NCBI GenBank assembly: GCA_052145775.1
Contig: JBKQNY010000003.1
Coordinates: 1 to 41,538, forward strand
Direction: 5' to 3'
Source: CAVYPR01 sp052145775
Lineage (GTDB): Bacteria; Actinomycetota; Acidimicrobiia; Acidimicrobiales; RAAP-2
Length of the DNA stretch: 41,538 nucleotides
Of the stretch, positions 15,954-24,859 are shown one piece after another; within the stretch, counting starts at the first letter, position 1; each line of letters starts with the position of its first letter. A program made the position numbers and the translations under genes. The notes beneath the pieces are model-generated. The model searched no databases, was not told where the DNA came from, and saw only the letters and a program-made list of their open reading frames with translations.

Positions 15954-16925
15954 CTATCCTCCTCCGCCGCCCGGTTGTGCTGCATACCAGGTCGACACGA
16001 ATCCCGACGCAACGGCAATTACCAACACAAGTTCTGTAGTCACCTGATGAGCCGGGTTCACAACCACTTCAATCCGGTGTTGAAGCAAATATGCTCGACT
16101 TCCGGATCGCGACCTCTCTCGCCTAAAGTGGGCCACATTCTGACCGGACTCGTTCACAGCGGTCATAACTGAGCTGCCCGGATTCGTCCCACGAACTGGG
16201 AACCGAAACCAACGATCGCCAGGCAGGTGGACAACTGAGGCTCTGCGCCCTGCCCAATGTCGACCATTGACCCAGAGCACTGGGTCGGGATTCGCAGCAA
16301 TGTCTACAAGCTTGAAGCTGTCCTCTCGTGCCTTGCCGATCCTTTCCGAACGATAAGTGCGTCCGCCCGCAACAACCTTGTGGAGGCCAAGCGTATGGGC
16401 CCGCGCTCTGCCTTCAAAGATTCGCCCCAGAACAAGGCCGTCTTGCGTGACAAGGTCGTACCCGCCTGACCGCACTGGCTTCCGCCGAACGTGCGTTCCT
16501 CGGAGGTCCGGAAATGCCTCCCAATCGGCCTTGTACTCCTTGTAGAGTTCGCGCCGCGACCTTAAGGTCGATCTCGGTTTAATCTCCCGTGGCTGGCCAA
16601 CTAGCAAAGATTCGCCGCTCCATGGATCACGGGAAGAGTCAAATTGGCGCCTTCCTAAGACAGGAGGGTTGCTCCGATGGTCCAAATGTGACGCAATGAT
16701 TTGTTCGAGGAATTGATCGACCTCCTTGATGTCGTAGCCTCGGAGCGCCTGTCGGAACCGCGCCTGCTCGACCGCCTCAACAGAAGATCTGCCCGAATCC
16801 ACTTCAATGGCAAGGCGTTTAAAGAAGCCGTCAACATCGTCGACCTTGTACCCCCTAAGGCGCTGCTGGAAAGTCGCCTGGCGGATTTCGCGGCCCATCA
16901 TCCTGGTGATCATAGAACGCCCCAT
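15954..16925 (-). CDS. Tandem DivIVA-motif protein with LURP-one-like region and C-terminal membrane segment, 323 aa
   Basis: Two DivIVA-type motifs stand in tandem near the N-terminus: FQQRLRGYKVDDVDGFFKRL (residues 19-38) and FRQALRGYDIKEVDQFLEQI (57-76). A beta-rich stretch follows (about residues 150-290: YDLVTQDGLVLGRIFEG, DPVLWVNGRHWAG, DRWFRFPVRG, RIEVVVNP) that resembles LURP-one/scramblase-like folds. One hydrophobic segment, LVLVIAVASGFVSTWYA, precedes a Gly-rich tail. No long coiled coil follows the DivIVA motifs, unlike true DivIVA/Wag31. The start is ATG 16925, with GAAGG upstream at 5-7 nt spacing. Base composition is clearly less GC-rich than in the acyl-CoA clusters. A membrane-tethered role is inferred only. 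Confidence 0.75.
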   Translation of the reverse strand: MGRSMITRMMGREIRQATFQQRLRGYKVDDVDGFFKRLAIEVDSGRSSVEAVEQARFRQALRGYDIKEVDQFLEQIIASHLDHRSNPPVLGRRQFDSSRDPWSGESLLVGQPREIKPRSTLRSRRELYKEYKADWEAFPDLRGTHVRRKPVRSGGYDLVTQDGLVLGRIFEGRARAHTLGLHKVVAGGRTYRSERIGKAREDSFKLVDIAANPDPVLWVNGRHWAGRRASVVHLPGDRWFRFPVRGTNPGSSVMTAVNESGQNVAHFRRERSRSGSRAYLLQHRIEVVVNPAHQVTTELVLVIAVASGFVSTWYAAQPGGGGG

Positions 16926-17163
16926 GACAACCTTCGAGAAGTGCTGATAGCGAGTAGGACGCACGGTGCCCCATATCGCTGCCGGGTGGAGGGCACTATT
17001 CCGCGGCGGCACCTAGGCGAAAGAGTCGGCCTCGGATTAGGACTGACATGCGGGGACATTCAGACCCACGGAGAAAGGTCGTCGATTCGCCAGTCGATTG
17101 GCCCACGATTCATGGAATGAGTATTGGCTCCCAACCGTACGCGTGATCGCCGTCGCAGTAGTG

Positions 17164-18393
17164 CTACTCCGCATCGCCGGGATCGGTAACCCATGCCGAG
17201 AAGACGGGAAGTCCGTGCCAGGGCGTCGGTGACTCGGAACTCCCTGGAATGAAGTCGGCGTCGAACGCGACCGCGACCACCGCGTACGGATGAGCGAAGC
17301 GCACGGTGGCAGTTCTGCGGACGCCTGGAGTGCGTGGCACACCGATCCCGCCCGGGTAGCCCAATAGCGTGATCGCGGCTGCTTCGAACCCGATGGCGCT
17401 GTAACGGGCCACGCACTCCTGGCGCGCCTCGTATTTCAAACGCGGCAACTCCAGGACCGAGGCGATGATGCGGGCCGCGTCATCGAAACCGAGGGCTCGG
17501 TCACCGGAGAGGTCCATTGCGGTCGTGGCGCGCCATGCGGGGAGGATCGAGATCACTCGCTCTACCCGCCCGCCACCTGGTACGGGCTCCTCGTCAAGAG
17601 ACCACAGCGGCCCATCTCCGAGTGCCATGTCGAAGAGGGAGAGGCGAGGGTAGCTCACGCGCTGGCGGGGCTCGGCCGTTACGATCTCCTCAGCCACCGC
17701 CAGGACGTCGCCCATCGCAACGTTCTCGTCGACCGCGATCACCGAACCGACTAAGAGGCCCCTACGGGCTTGGGCCAGGTGCACGCAGACGGTCCCGGCA
17801 CGCCCGGACTTTGCCAGGAACTGTCGGTGGCGGGGTGTTCCCGAAGGGGCGCGGAGAACCGAGTGCAGCGCCCCCGACCATCGGCTCGGGCCAAGTTCGG
17901 CCGCGTCGACGATCTCGAAGGGAACCTCCCACGACACCTTGGTGGCGAGCACGCTCGCAAGCAGGCAGACCAGTGTGGGTGTGATCTCCATGGGGAACCG
18001 CTCGATGAGCCCGAGGGTGCGCTCGGTGGCCCAGGCGTCGAGCTCCGTTTGAGTGGGCAGGTCGCCGGTGTCGACGACGACCGGGAGCGACTCGCGCCAG
18101 GTTTTGAACTGCGGCGTCTCAGCGCTTGAATCGAGCCAGAGCCCGGCGGCCGTGGCGACAAGTGGGTGAGGGTCGACCAGCAGGCTTGCCGCCAGCTGGC
18201 ATGCAGCGTCGGGATCTGCCCCGAGGACCTGAGCGAGTGCTTCTCGGTCCCGGATGTCTCCCGCGGCCGACGCGCACAAGGCGATGACCATCCAGGCGCC
18301 GAGCGGCGACACAACGTGCTGATCGTTGCCGGCTCGGGCGTGCAGCCGCTCGGCATAGCGACCCAAGGCGTGCGCCAACTCAGTGGGTTCCAC
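17164..18393 (-). CDS. Serpin-like protein, 409 aa
   Basis: Resembles a bacterial serpin. The start NDQHVVSPLGAWMVIALCASAA matches the 'N-V-SP-S' helix B region, and LASVLATKVSWEVPFE matches the strand 3A region. Near the C-terminus is a hinge-like GFEAAAIT (335-342), a loop rich in G, P and R, then FAHPYAVVAVAFD (from 366), the counterpart of the F-ADHPFLF serpin signature, and PVFSAWVTDP. If Glu337 is P17, the scissile bond would fall near Pro353-Arg354. The start at GTG 18393 is uncertain because no strong ribosome site is seen. There is no signal peptide, so the protein would be intracellular. Inhibition of a protease is not proven. Confidence 0.7.
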   Translation of the reverse strand: MEPTELAHALGRYAERLHARAGNDQHVVSPLGAWMVIALCASAAGDIRDREALAQVLGADPDAACQLAASLLVDPHPLVATAAGLWLDSSAETPQFKTWRESLPVVVDTGDLPTQTELDAWATERTLGLIERFPMEITPTLVCLLASVLATKVSWEVPFEIVDAAELGPSRWSGALHSVLRAPSGTPRHRQFLAKSGRAGTVCVHLAQARRGLLVGSVIAVDENVAMGDVLAVAEEIVTAEPRQRVSYPRLSLFDMALGDGPLWSLDEEPVPGGGRVERVISILPAWRATTAMDLSGDRALGFDDAARIIASVLELPRLKYEARQECVARYSAIGFEAAAITLLGYPGGIGVPRTPGVRRTATVRFAHPYAVVAVAFDADFIPGSSESPTPWHGLPVFSAWVTDPGDAE

Positions 18394-18562
18394 GGGACCA
18401 GTCTGTCTATGTGAACAGCTACCCGCCACCGGATTGTTTAAGGTCGACGGTTGTGGCGTCGTAGCCGTAAGCCGCTCGCGCTACCTCGTGTCCCCGGAGG
18501 TCGTCACCCGACGTCGGTAGCCGCGCCCCCTGCCGGATCCTGGACGTTACGCGGACCGTTTG

Positions 18563-19627
18563 TTAGCCGAGCTCGACCACACGCCGCGTAGCCGCGGAGC
18601 GCCGCGCAGCCTCGATGACCTTGAGCGTCGCCAGCGCGTCCTTCGGGTCGACCGGGACGGGGCCGCGCCCCTCCAAGGCGACGGCCATCTCCGCATAGAA
18701 AGTCTCATAGGAGCCCGCGAGCGTGGGGATCGTCTCGTGCTCGTCGCCAGCGCCGAGCACGCCGTAGTGTGCGGGGTCCTCGACTCCCCATCCCGCGTCG
18801 CCGGGTCGGAGTCCTTCGGTGAGCTGGGTCTCCTGTACGTCCAACCCGTACTTGGTATAGCCGGCCCGGTCGCCGAAGACCCGGAATCTCGGGCCGAGCT
18901 GGGCGACAATAGCGCTCGTGAACAGGTGGCTGCGCACGCCGGTGACATGGGTGATCGCGACGAACGCGTCATCGTCGACGGCACTAAGCGCTCGGCGAGA
19001 ATCGAGCTCAGCGTAGACGTACTGCGGCGCGCCGAAGAGCACGAGAGCCTGGTCGATCACGTGCGCGCCGAGGTCAAACAGGAATCCGCCCGCGCGCGAC
19101 GGATCCGGGTCTTCGCGCCAGCGTGTCGGGACCACGTTTGGCCGCCAACGTTCGTAGCGCGACTCGAAGCGATGGACCCGCCCGAGGCGGCCAGCCTCGA
19201 GCAGGCTGCGGAGAGTGAGGAAGTCATTGTCGTAGCGGCGGTTCTGGAAGACGCTCAGCAATACGCCGGTCTCCTCGGCGCGGGCGATCAGCTCGCGCGC
19301 GGCGAGCGAGCTCGGCGCTAGTGGCTTGTCCACGACCACTGCGACCTTCACGGCGATGCTCTGGAGCGTGATCGGTACGTGATACTCGTTTGGCGTTGCG
19401 ACGACCACGAGGTCGAGGTGCCTCGACCCCGAGAACAGCGAGGAGGTGTCGGCGACGATCTCGGCGTCTGGGTAGTCGGCGTGCGCCTGCGCAACACGCG
19501 CAGAGTTCGCCGTCACAATCGCCACGACCTCAAGGGTGGGCGTCGCGGTGATCAAGGGGGCATGAAAGACCCGCCCCGCCAAGCCATAGCCGATCACCGC
19601 CACTCGTCGTCGCTGCGCCTCGGCCAC
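18563..19627 (-). CDS. Gfo/Idh/MocA family oxidoreductase, 354 aa
   Basis: An NAD(P)-dependent sugar- or polyol-type dehydrogenase. The Rossmann motif VIGYGLAGRVFHAPLI is at residues 11-26. VVVATPNEYH is near 74-83 and the catalytic-lysine motif is VVDKPLAPS (EKP in most relatives) near 97-105. GGFLFDLGAHVIDQALVLFG is near 182-201 with the conserved D and H. Full length for the family. Single gene with a 380-bp upstream gap. The substrate is unknown. Confidence 0.92.
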   Translation of the reverse strand: MAEAQRRRVAVIGYGLAGRVFHAPLITATPTLEVVAIVTANSARVAQAHADYPDAEIVADTSSLFSGSRHLDLVVVATPNEYHVPITLQSIAVKVAVVVDKPLAPSSLAARELIARAEETGVLLSVFQNRRYDNDFLTLRSLLEAGRLGRVHRFESRYERWRPNVVPTRWREDPDPSRAGGFLFDLGAHVIDQALVLFGAPQYVYAELDSRRALSAVDDDAFVAITHVTGVRSHLFTSAIVAQLGPRFRVFGDRAGYTKYGLDVQETQLTEGLRPGDAGWGVEDPAHYGVLGAGDEHETIPTLAGSYETFYAEMAVALEGRGPVPVDPKDALATLKVIEAARRSAATRRVVELG

Positions 19628-20007
19628 CCGTCCATTACAGCATCAGGCCGACACCTTCAAAAACGAAGTCCCTCCATCCTCGCGCTCGCCGCTGACGGTC
19701 GTTGGCTCGGCGGACGACCCAACTTCGGGTACCACCTCGTCGACACCAACCTCACCACCCGAACCACGCCAAGGTGTGCGCCGGGTCGCGCCCTCGAACG
19801 CTCGCGTCTCAAGACCCCAACAATCGCTCCGTGGAGGTGACGCGCCTTCATGGACAGCAAATGCCCCAAAACCTTCGACCCTGGCTCGACAAAAGGCTGC
19901 CCCCGACCTTTGGTTATGGTCACTGTGAGGTCGTACCCATCGAGCACGGCGGCGTATCTGCCGATCCTTCTTCCTGTGGCGCCCCCCGGTGTCTGAGCCG
20001 CCTACTC
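19628..20007. other. About 380 bp gap, nothing recognised
   Basis: Upstream of the oxidoreductase on the minus strand. Its promoter should lie here, but no confident elements were found. A 96-residue minus frame (19657-19947) lacks family likeness. Confidence 0.35.
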
Positions 20008-20472
20008 CTAAGCCCGGTGCATCTGTCCGTCCTGGGACGTGATGTAGTCGTATGACTGCTGCACGATCTGCTCGAGGACCGACAGATCGATGTCGTTGAG
20101 CCGTTTAACGTAGAGGCACACCCTGCTGGTTGTGTGCCGGCCCAGGCGCCTCAGCAACTCGGGGTAACGCACCGTGCCGTCCATGAGGTAGACAGTGATC
20201 CTGCCACGACGCGGATAGAAGGCGATCGTGTGCGATTCACCCTTGCGCCCGCTGTCGTACAGATACCGATAGCGGCCGAACCCGAGCGTGCCCACATTCC
20301 ACAGTTTTGGGGGCTCACCGCTGATGCGCTGCATCATCTCGATGAGCACGTGGCAGTCCGCAACCAATTGCCCGTCGTCGAGTGACGCGAGGTAGCCCTC
20401 GACCGTCCGGCGCTCCGAATCGGTTTCGTCTTCCACATTGCGCACGGTAATGCGCACGGGCGTGTGCACCAT
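20008..20472 (-). CDS. DUF1801-type protein, about 154 aa
   Basis: The core ASLDDGQLVADCHVLIEMMQRISGEPPKLW, GTLGFGRYRY, TIAFYPRRGRITVYLM, LGRHTTSRVCLYVKRLNDIDLSVLEQIVQQSYDYI follows the DUF1801 (YdhG-like) pattern: a helical pair, then an 'iGfg-Y-Y' strand, a positively charged strand, and a final 'k-Lyik-l-did-l--li--s' segment. The biochemical role of the family is not firmly known to me. The start is uncertain: ATG 20472 is used, and no strong Shine-Dalgarno is visible. Confidence 0.8.
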   Translation of the reverse strand: MVHTPVRITVRNVEDETDSERRTVEGYLASLDDGQLVADCHVLIEMMQRISGEPPKLWNVGTLGFGRYRYLYDSGRKGESHTIAFYPRRGRITVYLMDGTVRYPELLRRLGRHTTSRVCLYVKRLNDIDLSVLEQIVQQSYDYITSQDGQMHRA

Positions 20473-20660
20473 CACACGACAGAGGTCCCGATCTCGGACT
20501 GCCCCCGATCGCACCGTGTGGTGGGCACTATCCCGTGTGACGCCACTTGCGGGATACCCAGTCCGAGATTTCAGCGGACTTATCGGGTTCTTCGCGATGA
20601 CGTGTGGGGAGGCCTCCGTCCGGCGATCCAGCCATAAGCATCCGACACCAACCGCCCGAA

Positions 20661-20855
20661 TCAGAGGCCGCTTCCCACGGCTCGTCGCGTAGAGCCAGGA
20701 TGAGCCCAGTAGTTCTCGGCCAACGTGGTCGGGATGACCGCGATGCCGTCGGCACCCAAGACATCGGTTGTCTGACTGCCGATGACGACCAGAACCACAT
20801 CAGGTTCATCGGCCAAGGTCATGAGGCGCATCTTTTTTGCGTGTGTACCCATCAT
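20661..20855 (-). CDS. Possible small hypothetical protein, 64 aa
   Basis: The frame from ATG 20855 (or the next ATG at 20852) has a good purine-rich site, AAGGGGGAAG, just upstream. The peptide is MMGTHAKKMRL, then DVVLVVIGSQTTDVLG and a short tail. I do not recognise a family. It could equally be the start of a decayed gene. Weak call resting mainly on the ribosome site. Confidence 0.3.
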   Translation of the reverse strand: MMGTHAKKMRLMTLADEPDVVLVVIGSQTTDVLGADGIAVIPTTLAENYWAHPGSTRRAVGSGL

Positions 20856-21532
20856 GTCTTCCCCCTTCCCCCCGTCATTGTCCACCGTCCGGCTCATTCA
20901 CAGCACGACGGCAGATCAAGCCTTTCCCAACTTTCACGCCGTTTGCGTTGAAGCTGCGACAAGCGCGACCGACTCGTGGTCCGCTCTGTCGCTGACCGAG
21001 GTCGCCGGACAAAAGAGACTCCACCTATGGGGCCTTCACACAGACCAGAGGTGATCCCGGCGGCCGGTGCAAACCGGCGCCTCCTACCACCCGACGTGTG
21101 TCCATTGCTGGGTAGGCCCGAATTGCCGGGAGGTGGGCACGCTCCCCTTGGCTGCACTTCGATTCCAACCACGCTCGGAGCCGGTGGCCGCGGTATGACT
21201 CCGAAGGCCCAAGAAGACGAAGACGGTCGAGATCATCCCGGGCACGGGCAGCGGCCAGCTGGGGAAACGGGTGCTGCGCTTCTTGGACATAAAGGAGATC
21301 AACCTTCCAGCACCGGGTCGAGAAGGACTCGAAGAGCTGCGTCCGGCTCTTCGGCCATTACTGGCACCGCTGAGCGCCGAGCCGCCATTGACCGCTTGGC
21401 TGAATGTGGGTCCCTTCAGTGCGGAGCGGGGATGCGAGCCGTGCGCGGCGCCGTGTGCTTGACTCAATGGCACGGCAGCAGACGCACCCTGTCGGCCAAC
21501 TTCAGCCGAACATCGACGCCACGGAGGTCAAC
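20856..21532. other. About 680 bp gap upstream of the secreted repeat protein
   Basis: Several overlapping frames on both strands, none with family likeness. It should contain the promoter of the gene at 21533, but no convincing element was seen. Confidence 0.35.
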
Positions 21533-23641
21533 GTGAACGGAAACAACATGAGAAAGACACGGCGGCTGCGTACGGGGCGGGGATGGCGGTTGGCCTCAGG
21601 AGCGAGGATCGCCCGCCTCGGGGCCTGCCTTTCGGTGTTCGCGGGAACCGCTTTGCTGGCGAGTTTGAGCCTGGGTACCTCCACCGGATCGGTCGCCGCG
21701 GCGGCGAGCGCTGGGCCCGTCCTGCAGATCGGCAACTGGGATGTTCAGACCCTCCTCTCGTTCCCTGACCCGTCGACCGGCAATGTCAAGCCGACCACGA
21801 CGATCACCCAGACACCGGGGAAGGGCTATACGGGCCTGACCTATGACGCCACAGGGGACCTGTGGGGGGCTACGACAGGCGGGAACGAGGTCGTCGAGTT
21901 CACCGCAAGCCAGCTCGCGACCGGCGGCACCAAGGCACCGCATGTGGTGCTGCAGATGACAGACCCGACCGGCGTTGCCTTTGATGGTGCAGGGAATCTC
22001 TGGGTGACCCTCGGCACACCGAATGAAGTGGTCGAGATCGGTGCCGCCACACTCTCGACGAGCGGCACCCCCGCCCCCAAGGTCACCATCGGGAGCGACG
22101 CGACAGCGACCAAGAGCCTGGCGTTCCCGACGGCGCTCACCTTCGACGGCTCCGGCAACCTGTGGGTTGTGAACACAGGCAGTACAAGTGCCGTCGCCTA
22201 CACCCCGGCCCAGTACGCGGCTTCGGGTGCGCCGACGCCCAACATCATCATCGCCGGCACAAAGACCACTATCACAGGACCCTACGGGGTCACCTTCGAC
22301 GCGTCCGGGAACCTCTGGGTGGCCAATGACAGCAACGGTTTGGTGAACGAGTTCACCAGCTCGTCTCTGGCCGCTGGAGGGAACGTCGCACCGGCGGTGA
22401 CGATCACACACGGAAATACATGCTGGCAACTGGCCTTTGACACAAAGGGCGACCTTTGGGTGAACTACACGACAACAGACGAGACCGGCGGCTACACCCC
22501 GAACCAGCTCGCCACCTCGGGATCACCTGCGCCGGCCAATCTCATCAAGGGTGCCACAACCACCTTTGATCGGCCCGAAGGTCTCGCCATCTCGGCAGCA
22601 CCGACGATCACCTCCGTGACTCCGAGCAGTGGCCCGGTGGGGACGACCGTGACGGTCCACGGCTCGGGCTTCACGTCGGGCACGACTGTCAAGTTCGGTG
22701 CGGTGTCCGCCAGCACAGTCAAGGTGCTCAGCTCCTACACGCTCACCGCCAAGGCCCCTGCAGCCAACGGCACGGTCGCCATCTCGGCCACCACCTGGGC
22801 GGGAACCAGTGCCATATCCCCCGCCGACACCTACACCTACCACTCGGGGTATGACCTGGTGGGATCCGACGGCGGGGTCTTCGTCTTCGATGCCCCGGGC
22901 CAGGTCGGCGGTTTCTACGGCTCGCTGCCGGGCATCCACGTGACCCCGAACAAGCCGGTGGTGGGCATGGTGCCGACTGTCACCGACAGCGGCTACTTCT
23001 TGGTCGCCCAAGACGGCGGGGTCTTCGCCTTCACAGCACCGTTCTTGGGATCGCTACCCGGCATCCACGTCACCCCCGCAGCACCCATCGTGGGGATCGT
23101 GGCCGTCGCCACAGACAAGGGCTACTTCCTGGTCGGACAAGACGGCGGGGTCTTCGCCTTCGGTCCGCAGGGCACCGTCACATTCCTGGGCTCTTTGCCC
23201 GGACGCGGCATCCACGTGAACAACATCATCGGCATGGCGGCCACCCCGTCGGGGAACGGCTATTGGCTGGTGTCCGCCACAGGCACGGTCTACGCCTTCG
23301 GTGCCGCACAACAGAATCTGGGTACAGCCAAGGGCACGCCCTCTCCGGTCTCGGCCATCGCCGGGACCGCCACAGGGGGCGGCTACTGGATCACCACCCA
23401 GAGCGGAGCCGTCTACGCCTATGGCAACGCCCACTACCAGGGTTCCTTGCCTGGTCTCGGCGTCACCCCGACCCACCCGGTGATTGGTATCGTCCCCACC
23501 GCCGGCACAACGGCCTACTGGCTGCTCGGATCGGACGGGGGCATCTTCACCTTCGCCCCACCGGGGCTGACAGTATTCTACGGGTCTCTACCCGGGGTGG
23601 GGGTCCACGTCACTAACATCGTGGCGGCGGTGCCGAACTAA
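21533..23641 (+). CDS. Large secreted protein: beta-propeller-like repeats, IPT/TIG domain and GYWLVGSDGG repeats, 702 aa
   Basis: GTG 21533 has GGAGG five nt upstream. The N-terminus has basic residues, a hydrophobic core (ACLSVFAGTALLASLSLG) and an Ala-rich cleavage region, so it is exported. Residues about 60-350 hold repeated strands like GVAFDGAGNLWVTLG, LTFDGSGNLWVVN, GVTFDASGNLWVAND, an NHL/SMP-30-like propeller. Residues about 355-436 form an IPT/TIG domain starting PTITSVTPSSGPVGTTVTV. From residue 439 come six repeats of about 40-48 residues (GYxLVgqDGGVFAFg...fLGSLPGihVtp..PivGi). A cell-surface or extracellular binding role is inferred. No enzyme motif or sortase signal is visible. 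Confidence 0.85.
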   Translation: MNGNNMRKTRRLRTGRGWRLASGARIARLGACLSVFAGTALLASLSLGTSTGSVAAAASAGPVLQIGNWDVQTLLSFPDPSTGNVKPTTTITQTPGKGYTGLTYDATGDLWGATTGGNEVVEFTASQLATGGTKAPHVVLQMTDPTGVAFDGAGNLWVTLGTPNEVVEIGAATLSTSGTPAPKVTIGSDATATKSLAFPTALTFDGSGNLWVVNTGSTSAVAYTPAQYAASGAPTPNIIIAGTKTTITGPYGVTFDASGNLWVANDSNGLVNEFTSSSLAAGGNVAPAVTITHGNTCWQLAFDTKGDLWVNYTTTDETGGYTPNQLATSGSPAPANLIKGATTTFDRPEGLAISAAPTITSVTPSSGPVGTTVTVHGSGFTSGTTVKFGAVSASTVKVLSSYTLTAKAPAANGTVAISATTWAGTSAISPADTYTYHSGYDLVGSDGGVFVFDAPGQVGGFYGSLPGIHVTPNKPVVGMVPTVTDSGYFLVAQDGGVFAFTAPFLGSLPGIHVTPAAPIVGIVAVATDKGYFLVGQDGGVFAFGPQGTVTFLGSLPGRGIHVNNIIGMAATPSGNGYWLVSATGTVYAFGAAQQNLGTAKGTPSPVSAIAGTATGGGYWITTQSGAVYAYGNAHYQGSLPGLGVTPTHPVIGIVPTAGTTAYWLLGSDGGIFTFAPPGLTVFYGSLPGVGVHVTNIVAAVPN
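22847..23641 (+). repeat. Six protein repeats of the GY-LV-DGGVFAF type
   Basis: Coding repeats of roughly 120-145 bp, each encoding GYxLVxxDGGVFAF, a short variable part, GSLPG and a VGI-type strand. The fourth and fifth are the most divergent (GTVYAFG, GAVYAYG). These repeats recur in exported proteins of Acidimicrobiia (family knowledge). Confidence 0.75.
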
Positions 23642-24421
23642 AGAGCGACCTCCGACGCCGGTCCTTGGCCAGATGACGGCTCGAACCGCAGGCGACTGAA
23701 AAGGAAGCGGCCGCGGTACGGTCGAGACGTCACCGGCCTACCTCGTATTGTCCAGTATCAGAGGTCAGCAAGGGTGCCCCAGACGGGTCGTGGTCACCGT
23801 CTGACCGCCCGGACCGTCAGGAGGTGGGTGGGAGGAAGCGCGCTGGCCGACGATTTACGACTTCGACCGCTCTACGCCGTCGTCGAGGTTCAGTGTTGGC
23901 CCCTCATTTTGGGCGGGCAGGGTTATCGAGGCCGGACGATAACCAAGCAGCCTTCCGTGCGCCATGCCGGCCCACCCTTCCTGAGGAGGAGTCACCCGGC
24001 ATCGGCGGTTGACGGGCAGGGCTCCCAGGGCAATGAATCGGTCGGTAGCCGGATCTACCTGAGCCAGACGATCTTGGACCTGATTTCACACTCGTCGGTC
24101 TGAGTCATTGTGCACACAAGGTGCTGGTGGGCGTGATGAATTCGCTCAAACCCTTGCAACAGTGTCAAGCAACAGTGGATACTTGGTAGCGGGAAGCTGG
24201 CGGTGCCAGGGCGAATGGTCCATTGGCACAGGTGGCGCCAGAGAGGGAAGGGGCATTCAAGTGTTGCGTTTGCGGCGCACGCGCGTCCGCCGCGACGAGG
24301 TATGCCACGGGAAGTCTCCTTCTCCTGCGTGTGGATCCTAACGATGCTGGAGGAACGCCCCACTGGGGAGGTGAAACCTCCCAAGCCTCAGGTACGGCTT
24401 CCAAAGGGAGAGAGGCAGGTC
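23642..24421. other. About 780 bp without a supported gene
   Basis: Low coding signal on both strands; frames are short and without family likeness. No tRNA-like cloverleaf was noticed. Confidence 0.4.
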
Positions 24422-24604
24422 CTCTCTGACACGTGGACCTGGAAGGGCACAAACTGGATCAGGGTTTCTCCGGCCACTCATCCCTCAGCACGCTGGGAAG
24501 CCTCGATGGCCTACGACACAGCGACCAGGAATATCTTGCTGTTTGGCGGCGATGGGTCGCTCGGGACCGACAACGACAGCTGGTCGTGGGGCATATCGGC
24601 TTGA
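24422..24604 (+). pseudogene. Kelch-repeat protein fragment
   Basis: About 60 residues starting LSDTWTWKGTNWIRVSPAT, then PSARWEASMAYDTATRNILLFGGDG and DSWSWG. This is one full kelch-type blade (DTW-W-G--W, P--R--ASMAYD, N-LLFGG) and the start of the next. There is no start codon in context, no signal peptide, and the frame ends in TGA after SWSWGISA, whereas a real protein would go on with more blades. It is therefore a remnant of an exported multi-blade protein. The frame upstream to 24203 is not kelch-like. Confidence 0.6.
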
Positions 24605-24859
24605 TTACTATCGGCTTGGACCGATGTGGCCTCGCCGACGAGCTCTACCCCGGAGCCTCGGTCATCGAACCATCATCCCGAGCGCAGTTCTGGGCGCGTG
24701 AGATCGGCATTCAGCTCCACGAAGTCCAAGTTGAAGCGAACGCCCACGAGATCTCCGTTCTCTTTTCCGATCTGACCGTGGAGAAGGTTGCTCCTGGGTA
24801 CGCGCCACTCCCTCCGAGTCAGGGCGATGGCCGCCTTCGTGACATCGAGAAGACGGGAC
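24605..24859. other. Gap after the kelch remnant
   Basis: A plus-strand frame (to 24885) encodes a plausible-looking peptide, LADELYPGASVIEPSSRAQF, but it overlaps the kelch fragment in another frame and runs antisense into the VOC gene. I do not recognise it and do not call it. Confidence 0.3.

Noticed and set aside
21084..21473. 129-codon minus-strand frame upstream of the secreted repeat protein
   Set aside because: Ser/Gly/Pro-rich shadow-like composition, no start context, no family likeness.
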